Numbered from the stretch's first letter, positions 25,458-34,231 are shown. The stretch: 64,000 nt of DNA from Candidatus Opimibacter skivensis (GCA_016721905.1 JADKHH010000015.1:23877-87876); one strand, 5' to 3'. Notes: a model not told the origin generated them from the letters alone. A program made the numbers and translations.

Positions 25458-26274
25458 AGTAGATTTAAAACAGTTGTTTAATGGATTGCAGAATCAAATG
25501 TCTGCACAACTCAACACGAACAGAGAATTTATTAACCACCCGGGGTCAAAAGGAGATGCCTTAGAAAATGCTTGGATTGAATGGTTAAGAGAATATTTAC
25601 CAAACAGATATTGCGTTGACAAAGCCATTGTGATAGACCACGAAGGCAATACAAGCCAACAAATGGATATTGTAATTTATGATAATTGGTTTACTCCATT
25701 TATTTTCAAACAGAATGGTTTTTACTACATACCCGCAGAGGGAGTATATGCAATTTTTGAAGTGAAACCCGATATACAAGGAAATGTAGGCGACAAAAGC
25801 TATATTGAATATGCAGGTGAAAAGATTGAAAGTGTTAGAATGTTGAAAAGAGAAGCTGCAAGTTTCATTAATGGAGGTATAAAGTTTTCTGCTCGTCCTT
25901 TAACAAAAATAGTTGGCGGTATTTTGTGTAGTACAAGTTCATTTGCTCGCGAAAACAATAACACAATAGAAAAACATTTAAGAGCATTGGAAAATTTAAA
26001 AAGTATTGACTTAGGGTGTATTGCGGATTATGGAAGTTTCTATATTGACTACCATCCGGATGAAGAAATTACTATCGGTGGACAAGATGCTTATTTAGAA
26101 TTTTATTCAAAACGAGAATTCAATAAAATCAAATTCAGCCACGCCAACCATTCTTTTGTAACATTTTATATGCAATTAACAAGATACCTGCAACAAGCAA
26201 TAGGAACAATTCCTGCGATAAACTTAAATGCTTACCTGAAAAACATTGGGGAAGAAGTTGATGAGCAAATATAG
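25450..26274 (+). CDS. nucC: NucC-like endonuclease, CBASS effector
   Basis: A 274-residue protein counted from MSKVDLKQLF (ATG 25450, overlapping cap3 by 8 bp). The PD-(D/E)xK active site falls at Asp73 (QQMDIVIYD), Glu104 and Lys106 (AIFEVKPD), the positions I recall for the E. coli enzyme. HPGSKGDALENAWIEWL, YLPNRY and PFIFKQ followed by IPAEGVYAIFEVK also follow NucC closely. NucC forms trimers that assemble to hexamers on binding cyclic tri-AMP and then cut double-stranded DNA throughout the cell, killing it before phage matures. DUF6602 is the broader family label. It is last gene of the operon. Confidence 0.9.
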   Translation: MSKVDLKQLFNGLQNQMSAQLNTNREFINHPGSKGDALENAWIEWLREYLPNRYCVDKAIVIDHEGNTSQQMDIVIYDNWFTPFIFKQNGFYYIPAEGVYAIFEVKPDIQGNVGDKSYIEYAGEKIESVRMLKREAASFINGGIKFSARPLTKIVGGILCSTSSFARENNNTIEKHLRALENLKSIDLGCIADYGSFYIDYHPDEEITIGGQDAYLEFYSKREFNKIKFSHANHSFVTFYMQLTRYLQQAIGTIPAINLNAYLKNIGEEVDEQI

Positions 26275-26816
26275 GTTCATATTTTTTCTAGGTAATCTCC
26301 TGTGTCGCTTATACAAAGTATTGGTATTTGGCTGCCGAAGACTTGTCTCCTAAATGTCAAGGCATATTGTGGTCAGCTACAATTTCATGCTTCACAATGT
26401 TCTTCGCAAATGGGTCATAACTATTGCATTAAACAACTTAGTTTTTGAATGATTTTTGAATACTTGAATTCTCGTTCAATTTCTGAAAATTGTGCCTAAA
26501 AATCGTCTATTCTCTCTTTGCTTGCCTTTTGCAAAATAGTGTTTCTTGCCGTTTACATCACTTTTCGATTTTGGGCACCGAGTCAAATAGCTCGTTTTTG
26601 TCGCTACTATGGTTTTAGTACTTTCGTCCGACAGGTTTGTTATCAACTTTTATAACCCAGTGATAAAAATGCAACTTCCTGACTGGTAATCAATCCTTGC
26701 TTACTTCATTTTCCGGCATTCTCTTTACATAGATGCATTTCGCTAACTATCCAATCCCCCCTTTCCCCAATTTAAAATATCTTCATACCATCAAGTGACG
26801 ATTTCATTCACCCTAC
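26275..26816. other. Intergenic stretch after CBASS
   Basis: 542 bp, AT-rich, with no credible ORF, tRNA or strong terminator hairpin. Composition shifts back toward the GC-richer background at about 26.75 kb, marking the right edge of the island. Confidence 0.4.
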
Positions 26817-28304
26817 ATGCGACTTTTCCTCTCCTTCCGTCTTTCCTGCATACGCTTAGGCATCATCTTAGGATGTATCATCGTATACACCTCGTCCCTC
26901 TCTGCCCAAAAAAACTCCGTCGTCCAGGTCCACGCCGATAAATCCTCCGGCTATGGCGTCGCCTGCGGAGGCCCCCAAAACCTGCCCGACCGCATCGTCA
27001 CCGCCCTCCATGTAGTCGCCGGCAAGAAGACCATCGTGGTCAAGTGGCAAGGCAAATCCTCCTACGCCACCATCGAAAAAATATACAAGCCCTCTGACCT
27101 CGCATTGCTCAAACTCCAGACACCCCTGGGCATCCCCGCCATGGCACTTTATTCCGGCGAACCACCATGGGATACGAATATCAACTTCTGGGAAATACCC
27201 ATCAATACCACCTCCGTCAGCGCCAAGACCACCGTGCTGGAAGAACGCACCAGCCTTTCGAAGATAAGTCCACGCGTAGCCGACAATCCCGCCGGCCTGT
27301 CCAAATCACTCTGCAGCGATGCAGGCCAGTATTATCCCGGCATGACCACCGAAGTGATCAATTTCAAAGAACCCAATATCCGCAAGGCACACTCCGGCTC
27401 TCCCCTCACCTATGGCGACAAAATCCTCGGCCTCGTGGATGGCGGCGCCAAACTCATCGATGGCAAAGCCTGCGTATGGGCCATCCCCGCGGCAGACTTC
27501 ACCAAGCTGTTTAATCAAGGCACCCCCGTACCGCCAGCCATGCAACCCTGCGGCGGCACGACCGGCAATCAATACATGTACAGCGGCACCCGCTCCGACA
27601 ATCCACTCCTCAGCCCCGAAGAAGCACAACAGGTAGCGGAGTTTGAAACGCCGATGAATTTTAACGCCACCGACGGCAGCCAGATGGCACTCTACCATGA
27701 CTATCGGATGACCTTCGCCGAAGTATTCGAGACGTTGTTTCCCGACGAGCAGGCCAACATGGAAGGCATCCTCGAAAACGAAGAAGAAATCTCCCTGGTC
27801 GATATGTTTGAATCCACCATGGATCTCTATGTGGAAGAGTTGACCGGTGTCACCGTGATGGTGCCTTCGCAATGCAACCTATCAGCAGCATCGGATGATG
27901 CATGGACCTACATCACCACGTCCAGTCCCGGCGGCCAGATCACGATGTCGGTCTATATCTCTCCAAATAATTCGATGGAAGAAGGCCTCGGCGCAATGGA
28001 TGCCTTCAAGTCCTTCATGGCCGAAAACGGACAAGTGCTGCTCCCTGAAAGTGACGACATCGACGACTTCAGCGACGACCCCGACAATCCCTATTACAGC
28101 GAATATGTTGAAAATCTATACGAAGACGCCAATGGCAATATCCAGGGCGAATTTTTTGCGGACCTCATCATCAATGACGGCGACTTCCTGGCCGTCACCG
28201 TCCATATCGCCGACTGGAGCGAGATCGATAATAATCCGGAGGAGAGGATGTTTCTGTATCTGATGGAGATTTGTGCGCTGCTGAGTGATTTTGCTATTTA
28301 TTAG
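26817..28304 (+). CDS. Secreted trypsin-like serine protease
   Basis: A 495-residue protein with a signal peptide (CIIVYTSSLSAQ). The S1 protease domain has its triad in order: His in RIVTALHVVAG, Asp in PSDLALLKLQ and Ser in RKAHSGSPLTYGD, with GKACVWAIPAADF closing the domain near residue 225. The C-terminal half is very acidic (for example ESDDIDDFSDDPDNPYYSEY) and unrecognised. Codon use is GC-rich, in sharp contrast with the CBASS genes just upstream. Substrate unknown; the catalytic assignment is good. Confidence 0.83.
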   Translation: MRLFLSFRLSCIRLGIILGCIIVYTSSLSAQKNSVVQVHADKSSGYGVACGGPQNLPDRIVTALHVVAGKKTIVVKWQGKSSYATIEKIYKPSDLALLKLQTPLGIPAMALYSGEPPWDTNINFWEIPINTTSVSAKTTVLEERTSLSKISPRVADNPAGLSKSLCSDAGQYYPGMTTEVINFKEPNIRKAHSGSPLTYGDKILGLVDGGAKLIDGKACVWAIPAADFTKLFNQGTPVPPAMQPCGGTTGNQYMYSGTRSDNPLLSPEEAQQVAEFETPMNFNATDGSQMALYHDYRMTFAEVFETLFPDEQANMEGILENEEEISLVDMFESTMDLYVEELTGVTVMVPSQCNLSAASDDAWTYITTSSPGGQITMSVYISPNNSMEEGLGAMDAFKSFMAENGQVLLPESDDIDDFSDDPDNPYYSEYVENLYEDANGNIQGEFFADLIINDGDFLAVTVHIADWSEIDNNPEERMFLYLMEICALLSDFAIY

Positions 28305-28321
28305 GCAGATACATAGAAAGA

Positions 28322-28410
28322 GCTTATGAAGCTTATAGGCTTATGAGGCTTATGAGGCTTATAGGTTGATAAGTTGATGTGTTTATGTGTTTATGTGTTT
28401 ATAAACTTTT
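28322..28410. repeat. Octamer array (GCTTATNN / GTTGATNN / GTTTATNN)
   Basis: About ten units, mostly 8 bp and some 9 bp, beginning 18 bp after the protease stop. It is the inverse of the arrays found after minus-strand genes, so the transcript strand again reads GTTGAT/GCTTAT. Confidence 0.8.
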
Positions 28411-28420
28411 TCACTTGGCT

Positions 28421-28516
28421 ATCCCGGGGTTTCGGAAGCACATAGTTTCGCAGAAACATGTGACTGGAGAACACAGGGATCGGGTATTGGCGCAGCCACA
28501 ATAAACGAGGGTAAAA
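28421..28516 (+). repeat. R2 two-hairpin repeat
   Basis: ATCCCGGGGTTTCGGAAG, hairpin GTTTC-GCA-GAAAC, CTGGAGAACACAGGGATC, then hairpin TTGGC-GCA-GCCAC and ATAAACGAGGGTAAAA. The two stems share the loop GCA. Confidence 0.78.
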
Positions 28517-28550
28517 GAGCAAGGAATATCAAAGTAAGAAGTGAGGTCAA

Positions 28551-28811
28551 AAAAAGCCCTGAAAGGGCGCACCTGTAGGAAGGGGGTTCAGCCCCTGACT
28601 AACCAACTCACCACTCACAATTCACGATTCACAACTCACATTAAAGTCTCAGAGCCGCAGAGCCGCAGTTTAGATTTAACTACTCACAACTCACAATTTT
28701 TCACTCTTCACTCTTCACTTTTCACTTAGAAATCCCGGGGTTTCGGAAGCACATAGTTTCGCAGAAACATGTGTCTGGAGAACACAGGGATCGGGTATTG
28801 GCGCAGCCACA
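28551..28811 (+). repeat. Composite repeat, tandem copy 1 (R1 + heptamers + R2)
   Basis: Order: R1 (GCCCTGAAAGGGC...GGGGTTCAGCCCCTGAC), CTCACAA heptamers, ATTAAAGTCTCAGAGCCGCA, further CTCACAA, CTCTTCA heptamers, then R2. The same order repeats immediately downstream. Confidence 0.78.
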
Positions 28812-29100
28812 AGAAAAAAGCCCTGAAAGGGCGCACCTGTAGGAAGGGGGTTCAGCCCCTGACTAACCAACCACCACTCACAATTCACGATTCACAACTC
28901 ACATTAAAGTCTCGCGCAGAGCCGCAGAGCCGCAGTTTAGATTTAACTACTCACAACTCACAACTCACAATTTTTCACTCTTCACTCTTCACTTTTCACT
29001 TAGAAATCCCGGGGTTTCGGAAGCACATAGTTTCGCAGAAACATGTGTCTGGAGAACACAGGGATCGTTTATTGGCGTAGCCACAATAAGCGAGGGCAAA
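28808..29100 (+). repeat. Composite repeat, tandem copy 2
   Basis: Near-identical to 28551-28811, with small indels (GTCTCGCGCAGAGCCGCA in place of GTCTCAGAGCCGCA; one more CTCACAA). It ends in an R2 copy at 29006-29100. More CTCACAA heptamers run up to the WD40 gene stop at 29157. Confidence 0.78.
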
Positions 29101-29156
29101 ACACACAACTCACGTCTCACGCCTCACGTTTTAACTCACAATTCACAACTCACAAC

Positions 29157-32100
29157 TCACCTTATCCCATATTTCTCCAACTCCATCTTACTAAGCTTAT
29201 ACACCGGCGCATCATTAAGCCCCGCAAAGATCGCCCGCGGCGTCCTCCACCGCATCACATACCCATCATCACTTGCCGTCAGCACATGACTCCCATCGCT
29301 CACGAAACAAGCATAATTGATCTTGCCACTATGCTTCTTGTATTCCGCGATGAGATCACCATTGAAATACCAGAGGTAGGCAGTGCCATCAATGCAGGCT
29401 GTGACAATTTCTTTATTGTCAGGTGATACATCTATGGAAGTTACATTCTCTGCATGGATAAGACTGTCTGTTAATGCCCCATTGGCATCCCATATTTTAA
29501 CAAGCTTGCCACCACCTGTGATGATGTGCTGACCATCTGGAGTGTAGAAGGCAATTCTAGGTTTTGCATGATGAACCATCTCTCCTAGCAATTCACCGGA
29601 AGCAGACCAACGACGAACGAGGCTGTCTGCACAGGTCGTCAGGAGTGTATTGCCATCGTTTGAAAATGCAACAGAATAAATTCTTTCAGGATGTCTGTAC
29701 TTATGCAACGTATCTCCTTCCACATTCCACAAGGTCATCACTTGATCAGCTGAGATGGAGGCGATGCGCTGATCGTCAGGCGAAAATGCAGCAGCGATAA
29801 CATCGCCTTTATGTGCATAGGTGTGCAATGCCTTGCCATCTATATCCCATACCCTGACCATACTATCAAGTGAAGAGGTCAGCACAAACTTTCCATCATG
29901 CGAGAAGGTGGCACTAGTCACTTCATGATCATGCAGGAGTATGGTCACTTTTGATTCCTTAGGATTCCAGATCCTGGCCGTGCTGTCACGGGATGCAGTA
30001 AGGATGTGCTTTCCATCCGGACTGTACCAGGCTGAAATCACTACATCACCATGCATGAGTTTGTCTATCAATCGACCTGTGCCATCATATATTCTGGCGG
30101 TTGAATCAAACGAAGCGGTGACATAGGTATTGGTTTCCGGAAAGTAATCGATGGTATTCATCGCTTGCGCCTGTTTCGGAAAGCGATGCAAAAACGGATT
30201 TGAAAAATCCCAAAGCTTTGCGGTGTAATCATTACTTGCAGTCAGAATAGATTTACCATCAGGAGAAAAAACAGCATTGACTTCCGTGCCTTGACAAATA
30301 AAGCTGTACAACGAATCTCCATTGGCACTCCACACCTTTATCAAACTTGATGTGCCTTCTGGAGAAATCGTAAGCATTTGTTTCCGATCATTTGAAAAAA
30401 CTGCATTTAATGGATTGGACGAAAGTGAGTCAGTGGTCGGATCTGTGCCAACAGGTGCAGGGATGATCTTCATGCCATCTGTTGAAAATAATTTTAAGTC
30501 AGTCGTGGTTTCCGCAATGGTATCCTTGTCAGTTAGTTTTCCATCTCTCTCCCAGAGATGTACATGCGTGCGTGTGATCGTCAGCAACTGATCACCGTCG
30601 GGTGAAAAGGCCGCACTGGTCACTTCGATCTCGTGTGGCAATGACAACAGTTCATTGCCCTTGAGGTCCCAGAGTTTTGCATAGCCATCTTCAGAAGCAG
30701 TGAGCACATATTTTCCATCCGGCGAAAACACCGCGCTGAATACCCGCTCACGATGTGGAAAGTTAGCGGAGTACAAAGCCCTCTCATCCTGGCCATGGAA
30801 GATATCACTCATGGCCTGCATCACCAGCGGCGGCGAATCTTCAGTCAACGAAGCATACGCATGATGTGCTACATTCATAGCGATAGTATTATCCTCTGCC
30901 ATTATATCTCTTGCGGTAAAGGCAAGTTCACCGGCACGTGAATACAGATAACGTTGATTGGCCACATACCACTGCCATCCGGCCAGTGCGGCAAATACAG
31001 CGACTATCGAGACAAGCGCGATACGAATCACACGGTTACGCTTTCGATCTTGTTGTGCTTGTATTTTTTTGGCGCGACTCAATTCAAGCAGAGCCTTTTC
31101 TTCTGCATTCAGGCTGCGCATGCCTTCCATTCCGTTTTCAACAGCTCCAAGATCTGCTTCATTGAGCCAGTTAGCCGCAGGACCGGATGTTTCAACCGTC
31201 CTTGCATTCAGTATCCTCGCTGCTTGCTGACCCGGATTCAATGAAATACTGTAATGACGTATCACTACTTGTGCAAGCAAATTGTGTCCAAGATTACTGC
31301 CATCATTTGGAGCACTTGTCAGCAGAAAGAGTTCTTTACAATGCTTCAATACAACGTTGACGATGTTCAGACGATCATCATACGTTTGCTTTCTTGTTGT
31401 CGCATCCAGTGTGTTTGATTTACCAAGCGCCGATGTATGGCGGTATAATAAATCGAGCGCAAGACCTGACTGAACAGGCACTTCACTCCACGTTTTTAGT
31501 TGTGTTATCTGCTGCGTATAAAACCGATCCATGATATCACCGGACATCATACCTTGCTGATACGCATGCATGGTGAATGCAGGGCTCTGCGGATTTTCCC
31601 TGATCGCCTTTTCCCAGAGTGAAGACAATATGACCTGCAGATAAGGCGCCACCAGCGTCGTATCTCCATCTGTTAAATCTCCCGCCAGTGTGATGGGTAA
31701 ATTGTTGGCACTGGTATCTTCGATCTGCAGTCGATAATGATCTCGTGTGACCGGTGTGCGTGTGATGCCTGTGATGGCATCCTGCAGCTCATCCCAGGTA
31801 AGTGGTTGTAGAAACACTTCCGCATATGCACAACCTGAGGCCCGCAGAAGATCGCGAAACGGAATATGCATTTCTTCATCAATACTCAGGATGAGTTTTC
31901 CACGTGGTGATGATTTGCTTTCAAAGATGCTAAGCATGATCTGAAGCAAGGCCTTCCAGTCTTCCGGATCATGTGGTAGTTCATCGAGTATCAATACCAA
32001 TGGCTTACCCGTCTGCTCTTCGATGGACATCCATTGCGCTTGATAGGAGAGTCTCTCTTTCCCGACGAGCGAAATCAACCGGTTGAGTTCCTGCTCCAAT

Positions 32101-32297
32101 ATGTCTTTGGCTACACCTGTATTGGCAGTAACCGATTTTTGCAGCTCGGTGATTTGTGCTTCGAGATTGCTCTTGTCTGCCGGAGCCGGTTTTGCTAATC
32201 CATTCTCTATGCAGACCTGATCAAGCGCATCTGTGAGGACATCAGCTAGCTTTATATTTTCTATTGATTGCAGGGAAACAACAAACGCTTCTTCCAA
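29157..32297 (-). CDS. STAND NTPase-WD40 part of a split CHAT-STAND-WD40 gene
   Basis: A 1046-residue open frame whose TTG start is artificial: the same frame reads upstream through GVGKTSLLAAGLQPRLEEAF, the Walker A region. It contains Walker B (LVLILDELPHD, about residue 100), a STAND-type helical region, a membrane helix (about 421-445, IALVSIVAVFAALAGW) and at least 13 WD40 repeats from about residue 510 (e.g. VFSAVFSPDGKYVLTASEDG), enough for two propellers. The upstream CHAT frame overlaps it. WD40 propellers in such proteins sense a ligand and the STAND unit oligomerises. One gene broken by a frameshift is the likely reading. Confidence 0.82.
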   Translation of the reverse strand: MEEAFVVSLQSIENIKLADVLTDALDQVCIENGLAKPAPADKSNLEAQITELQKSVTANTGVAKDILEQELNRLISLVGKERLSYQAQWMSIEEQTGKPLVLILDELPHDPEDWKALLQIMLSIFESKSSPRGKLILSIDEEMHIPFRDLLRASGCAYAEVFLQPLTWDELQDAITGITRTPVTRDHYRLQIEDTSANNLPITLAGDLTDGDTTLVAPYLQVILSSLWEKAIRENPQSPAFTMHAYQQGMMSGDIMDRFYTQQITQLKTWSEVPVQSGLALDLLYRHTSALGKSNTLDATTRKQTYDDRLNIVNVVLKHCKELFLLTSAPNDGSNLGHNLLAQVVIRHYSISLNPGQQAARILNARTVETSGPAANWLNEADLGAVENGMEGMRSLNAEEKALLELSRAKKIQAQQDRKRNRVIRIALVSIVAVFAALAGWQWYVANQRYLYSRAGELAFTARDIMAEDNTIAMNVAHHAYASLTEDSPPLVMQAMSDIFHGQDERALYSANFPHRERVFSAVFSPDGKYVLTASEDGYAKLWDLKGNELLSLPHEIEVTSAAFSPDGDQLLTITRTHVHLWERDGKLTDKDTIAETTTDLKLFSTDGMKIIPAPVGTDPTTDSLSSNPLNAVFSNDRKQMLTISPEGTSSLIKVWSANGDSLYSFICQGTEVNAVFSPDGKSILTASNDYTAKLWDFSNPFLHRFPKQAQAMNTIDYFPETNTYVTASFDSTARIYDGTGRLIDKLMHGDVVISAWYSPDGKHILTASRDSTARIWNPKESKVTILLHDHEVTSATFSHDGKFVLTSSLDSMVRVWDIDGKALHTYAHKGDVIAAAFSPDDQRIASISADQVMTLWNVEGDTLHKYRHPERIYSVAFSNDGNTLLTTCADSLVRRWSASGELLGEMVHHAKPRIAFYTPDGQHIITGGGKLVKIWDANGALTDSLIHAENVTSIDVSPDNKEIVTACIDGTAYLWYFNGDLIAEYKKHSGKINYACFVSDGSHVLTASDDGYVMRWRTPRAIFAGLNDAPVYKLSKMELEKYGIR

Positions 32298-33205
32298 TCG
32301 CGGCTGAAGGCCTGCGGCAAGGAGTGATGTTTTACCAACTCCCTTTTTTTCCCGGAAAGCAAAATGACCGGTTGTGCATGTCCGAGTTGTGTGTACAATT
32401 TGCGGATATCCGCACCGCGACCAAAAAAGATGGCTGCTTCTTCGCGCGCAAAACTCCTGAGTCCCGGATAAGGAGACAAAGGAAGTTTCCGGTAATACGC
32501 ATTCGGCAGTTCAAGCCCAAACAAGGGTTGATTAGCTGCCTCTGGCAGGTTCCATGCTTTTGAAAATGCTCCACCTTCACCCGTGTACATCTTCCAGGGA
32601 AATTGCTCTACACCCGGCTCGCCCAGTATTCCTTCCACTAAAAGGGAAGTTGTATTGCTGGTATTATTTTCAGTTTTGGTTTGATCGATAGCCTCTGTCC
32701 ATGCCCTTTCGACGGTCAAGCCCGAAGCAAGGCCTTTATAAAACCGGGTAGATAAACCGGTGGCAATCGTATCATTGATCGACTGTGAGGTCCCGATCAC
32801 CGCAGGCAGACCTGCTGCAATAAGTTCTTCAGATTGCTTTTGAGATGAGCATCCGTTGAGGAAGACCAGCTTGAGGCTTTTTTGTTTTGCCAGGAAAGAA
32901 ACAAGGCCTTCACTATGCGCTGTAGCCTTTCCACCTGATGCAGATTCCAGCAGCAGCGAATAACTGTCGGCGTGTCCGCCATAATGGAAGATGGCGATGC
33001 GGTCGCGGTACGCGCTGTTTTGAAAAACATCAAAGAGGCGATCCACCGTGACATCAGGCTCTACGATGACCTGGCAGAGACCGTTTTCTTCGGCCTTCAT
33101 CAGTGCATCGCGGATGGCATTGCGCTCCTGGGTCAGGCCCCGGAGGTATCCCGCCCCGGTATTTTGTTTGTCATTGGCAAAGGCCAGAAGGATCACTGGT
33201 AACAC
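32261..33205 (-). CDS. CHAT protease part of a split CHAT-STAND-WD40 gene
   Basis: A 314-residue frame with a GTG start (LPVILLAFANDK). The CHAT caspase-like domain has its dyad near His78 (IFHYGGHADSYS) and Cys119 (LVFLNGCSSQ). It then enters the STAND module entry motif SPYPGLRSFAREEAAIFFGR and breaks inside the P-loop: VILLSGKK is followed by out-of-frame RELVKHHSLP. The break lies in an A7-G3 run at about 32342-32351. CHAT proteins cut a partner protein when the attached sensor fires, and many act in defence or cell death. Here a -1 slip, one extra A, or loss of two bases would restore a single gene of about 1,350 codons. Confidence 0.82.
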   Translation of the reverse strand: MLPVILLAFANDKQNTGAGYLRGLTQERNAIRDALMKAEENGLCQVIVEPDVTVDRLFDVFQNSAYRDRIAIFHYGGHADSYSLLLESASGGKATAHSEGLVSFLAKQKSLKLVFLNGCSSQKQSEELIAAGLPAVIGTSQSINDTIATGLSTRFYKGLASGLTVERAWTEAIDQTKTENNTSNTTSLLVEGILGEPGVEQFPWKMYTGEGGAFSKAWNLPEAANQPLFGLELPNAYYRKLPLSPYPGLRSFAREEAAIFFGRGADIRKLYTQLGHAQPVILLSGKKRELVKHHSLPQAFSRDWKKRLLFPCNQ

Positions 33206-33229
33206 AAAGTAAAGAAAGTGAATTTCCTT

Positions 33230-33302
33230 TGTTTATGAGTTGATATGTTGATGTGTTGATATGCTCTAGAGTTGATGAGCTTATGGCTTATTGGCTTATA
33301 AG
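33230..33302. repeat. Octamer array (GTTGATAT / GCTTATNN)
   Basis: About eight units, some irregular, just upstream of the CHAT gene start. The orientation is antisense to that gene. Confidence 0.65.
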
Positions 33303-33485
33303 GTCGAGTGGCTGAAACGATTATCCATTATTTCTTACTTCGATAGTCCTTGCTCGGTATTCCTTATTCTTTTGCCCTCGTAGCTGGAGACAGATATTCC
33401 TTTACTTCTTAAATTCGATATTCCTTACTCCTTGTTCTATATTTCTAAGCGCCAAACCTTCTAAGCTCCTAAGCTCCTAAGCGCA

Positions 33486-33712
33486 TCTGATAAACTTATA
33501 AACCTATAAACTTCATAAGCATACAAGCTTCATAAGCCCATAAGCCCATAAGCCCAACAAATAAACTTATCAACCAATAAACCTATAAACCTCATAAGCC
33601 CCGACCCACTAATCTACTAAGCACATCAACCAACACCATCAACATATCAACTCATCAATCAACATATCAACTCATCAACTCATCAACCCATCAACCTTTC
33701 AATCAACTTGTC
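33486..33712. repeat. Octamer array (ATAAACCT / ATAAGCCC / ATCAACNY)
   Basis: Long degenerate array with all three unit types. Its last units (CATCAACC, TTTCAATC) run into and encode the last codons of the TrpF-like gene, whose stop is at 33683. Confidence 0.75.
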
Positions 33713-34231
33713 CGTCAACTCATAATCCCGCATCCCTGTCGCATCTTCATCTCCACCGGTAAAGCAGATACCTCCCATATACCCAAGCCCTAATAGTTTG
33801 TCAAGAACATCCAATGTCCAATCATGCTGCAGAAAAGTGGTAGCAGGATTAAGTTCCAAAATCTGATCAGCCTCGATCTCGTCAAAATGTATAATGCTAA
33901 AACTATCGTTAGGGCATTTATCAAGGTTGACATATTGTGTATCAAAAAATAGTTCGGCGTCGGATATGCCTTCTAAATCTATCAGTTGTGTAAGGATGAC
34001 CCCATCCGGCCTGGCATCAATAATGGTTTTCGACAACAACATTTCATCAACCGCATCGATCTCTGCTGCCAGCTTCACACCTTCGACCCAGTCCTTAAAG
34101 GTATGCCACCGCATAAAAGACGTCGGATCGTTATTCAATTCCATACTCATCCAGTCCACGCCCATGGCCGCAAAGTAACGGGCATCGGTTAGGTGCTTGA
34201 TGTTTCTGACGAGGATCTGATTTCTGTACAT
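33683..34231 (-). CDS. TrpF-like (phosphoribosylanthranilate isomerase fold) protein, divergent
   Basis: A 182-residue protein. ILVRNIKHLTDARYFAAMGV resembles the first strand and helix of TrpF (KICGIT-x-x-x-DA), with Arg-Asn replacing the catalytic Cys-Gly region. DGVILTQLIDLEG and LGYMGGICFTGGDEDATGMR resemble later strands and the phosphate-binding loop. Neither TrpF catalytic residue pair is obvious and no trp genes are nearby, so I would not call it a working isomerase. A TIM-barrel of unknown role is the safer reading. Confidence 0.5.
   Translation of the reverse strand: MYRNQILVRNIKHLTDARYFAAMGVDWMSMELNNDPTSFMRWHTFKDWVEGVKLAAEIDAVDEMLLSKTIIDARPDGVILTQLIDLEGISDAELFFDTQYVNLDKCPNDSFSIIHFDEIEADQILELNPATTFLQHDWTLDVLDKLLGLGYMGGICFTGGDEDATGMRDYELTDKLIERLMG

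Noticed and set aside
27306..27872. Minus-strand ORF opposite the serine protease
   Set aside because: Antisense shadow of a GC-rich gene with a clear catalytic triad on the plus strand.
32335..32355. Firm call of programmed -1 frameshifting at A7-G3
   Set aside because: In the zero frame the slip would pair poorly in the P site (AAA to GAA), no stimulatory structure was seen, and several other homopolymer indels in the window suggest consensus error. It is kept only as a hypothesis.
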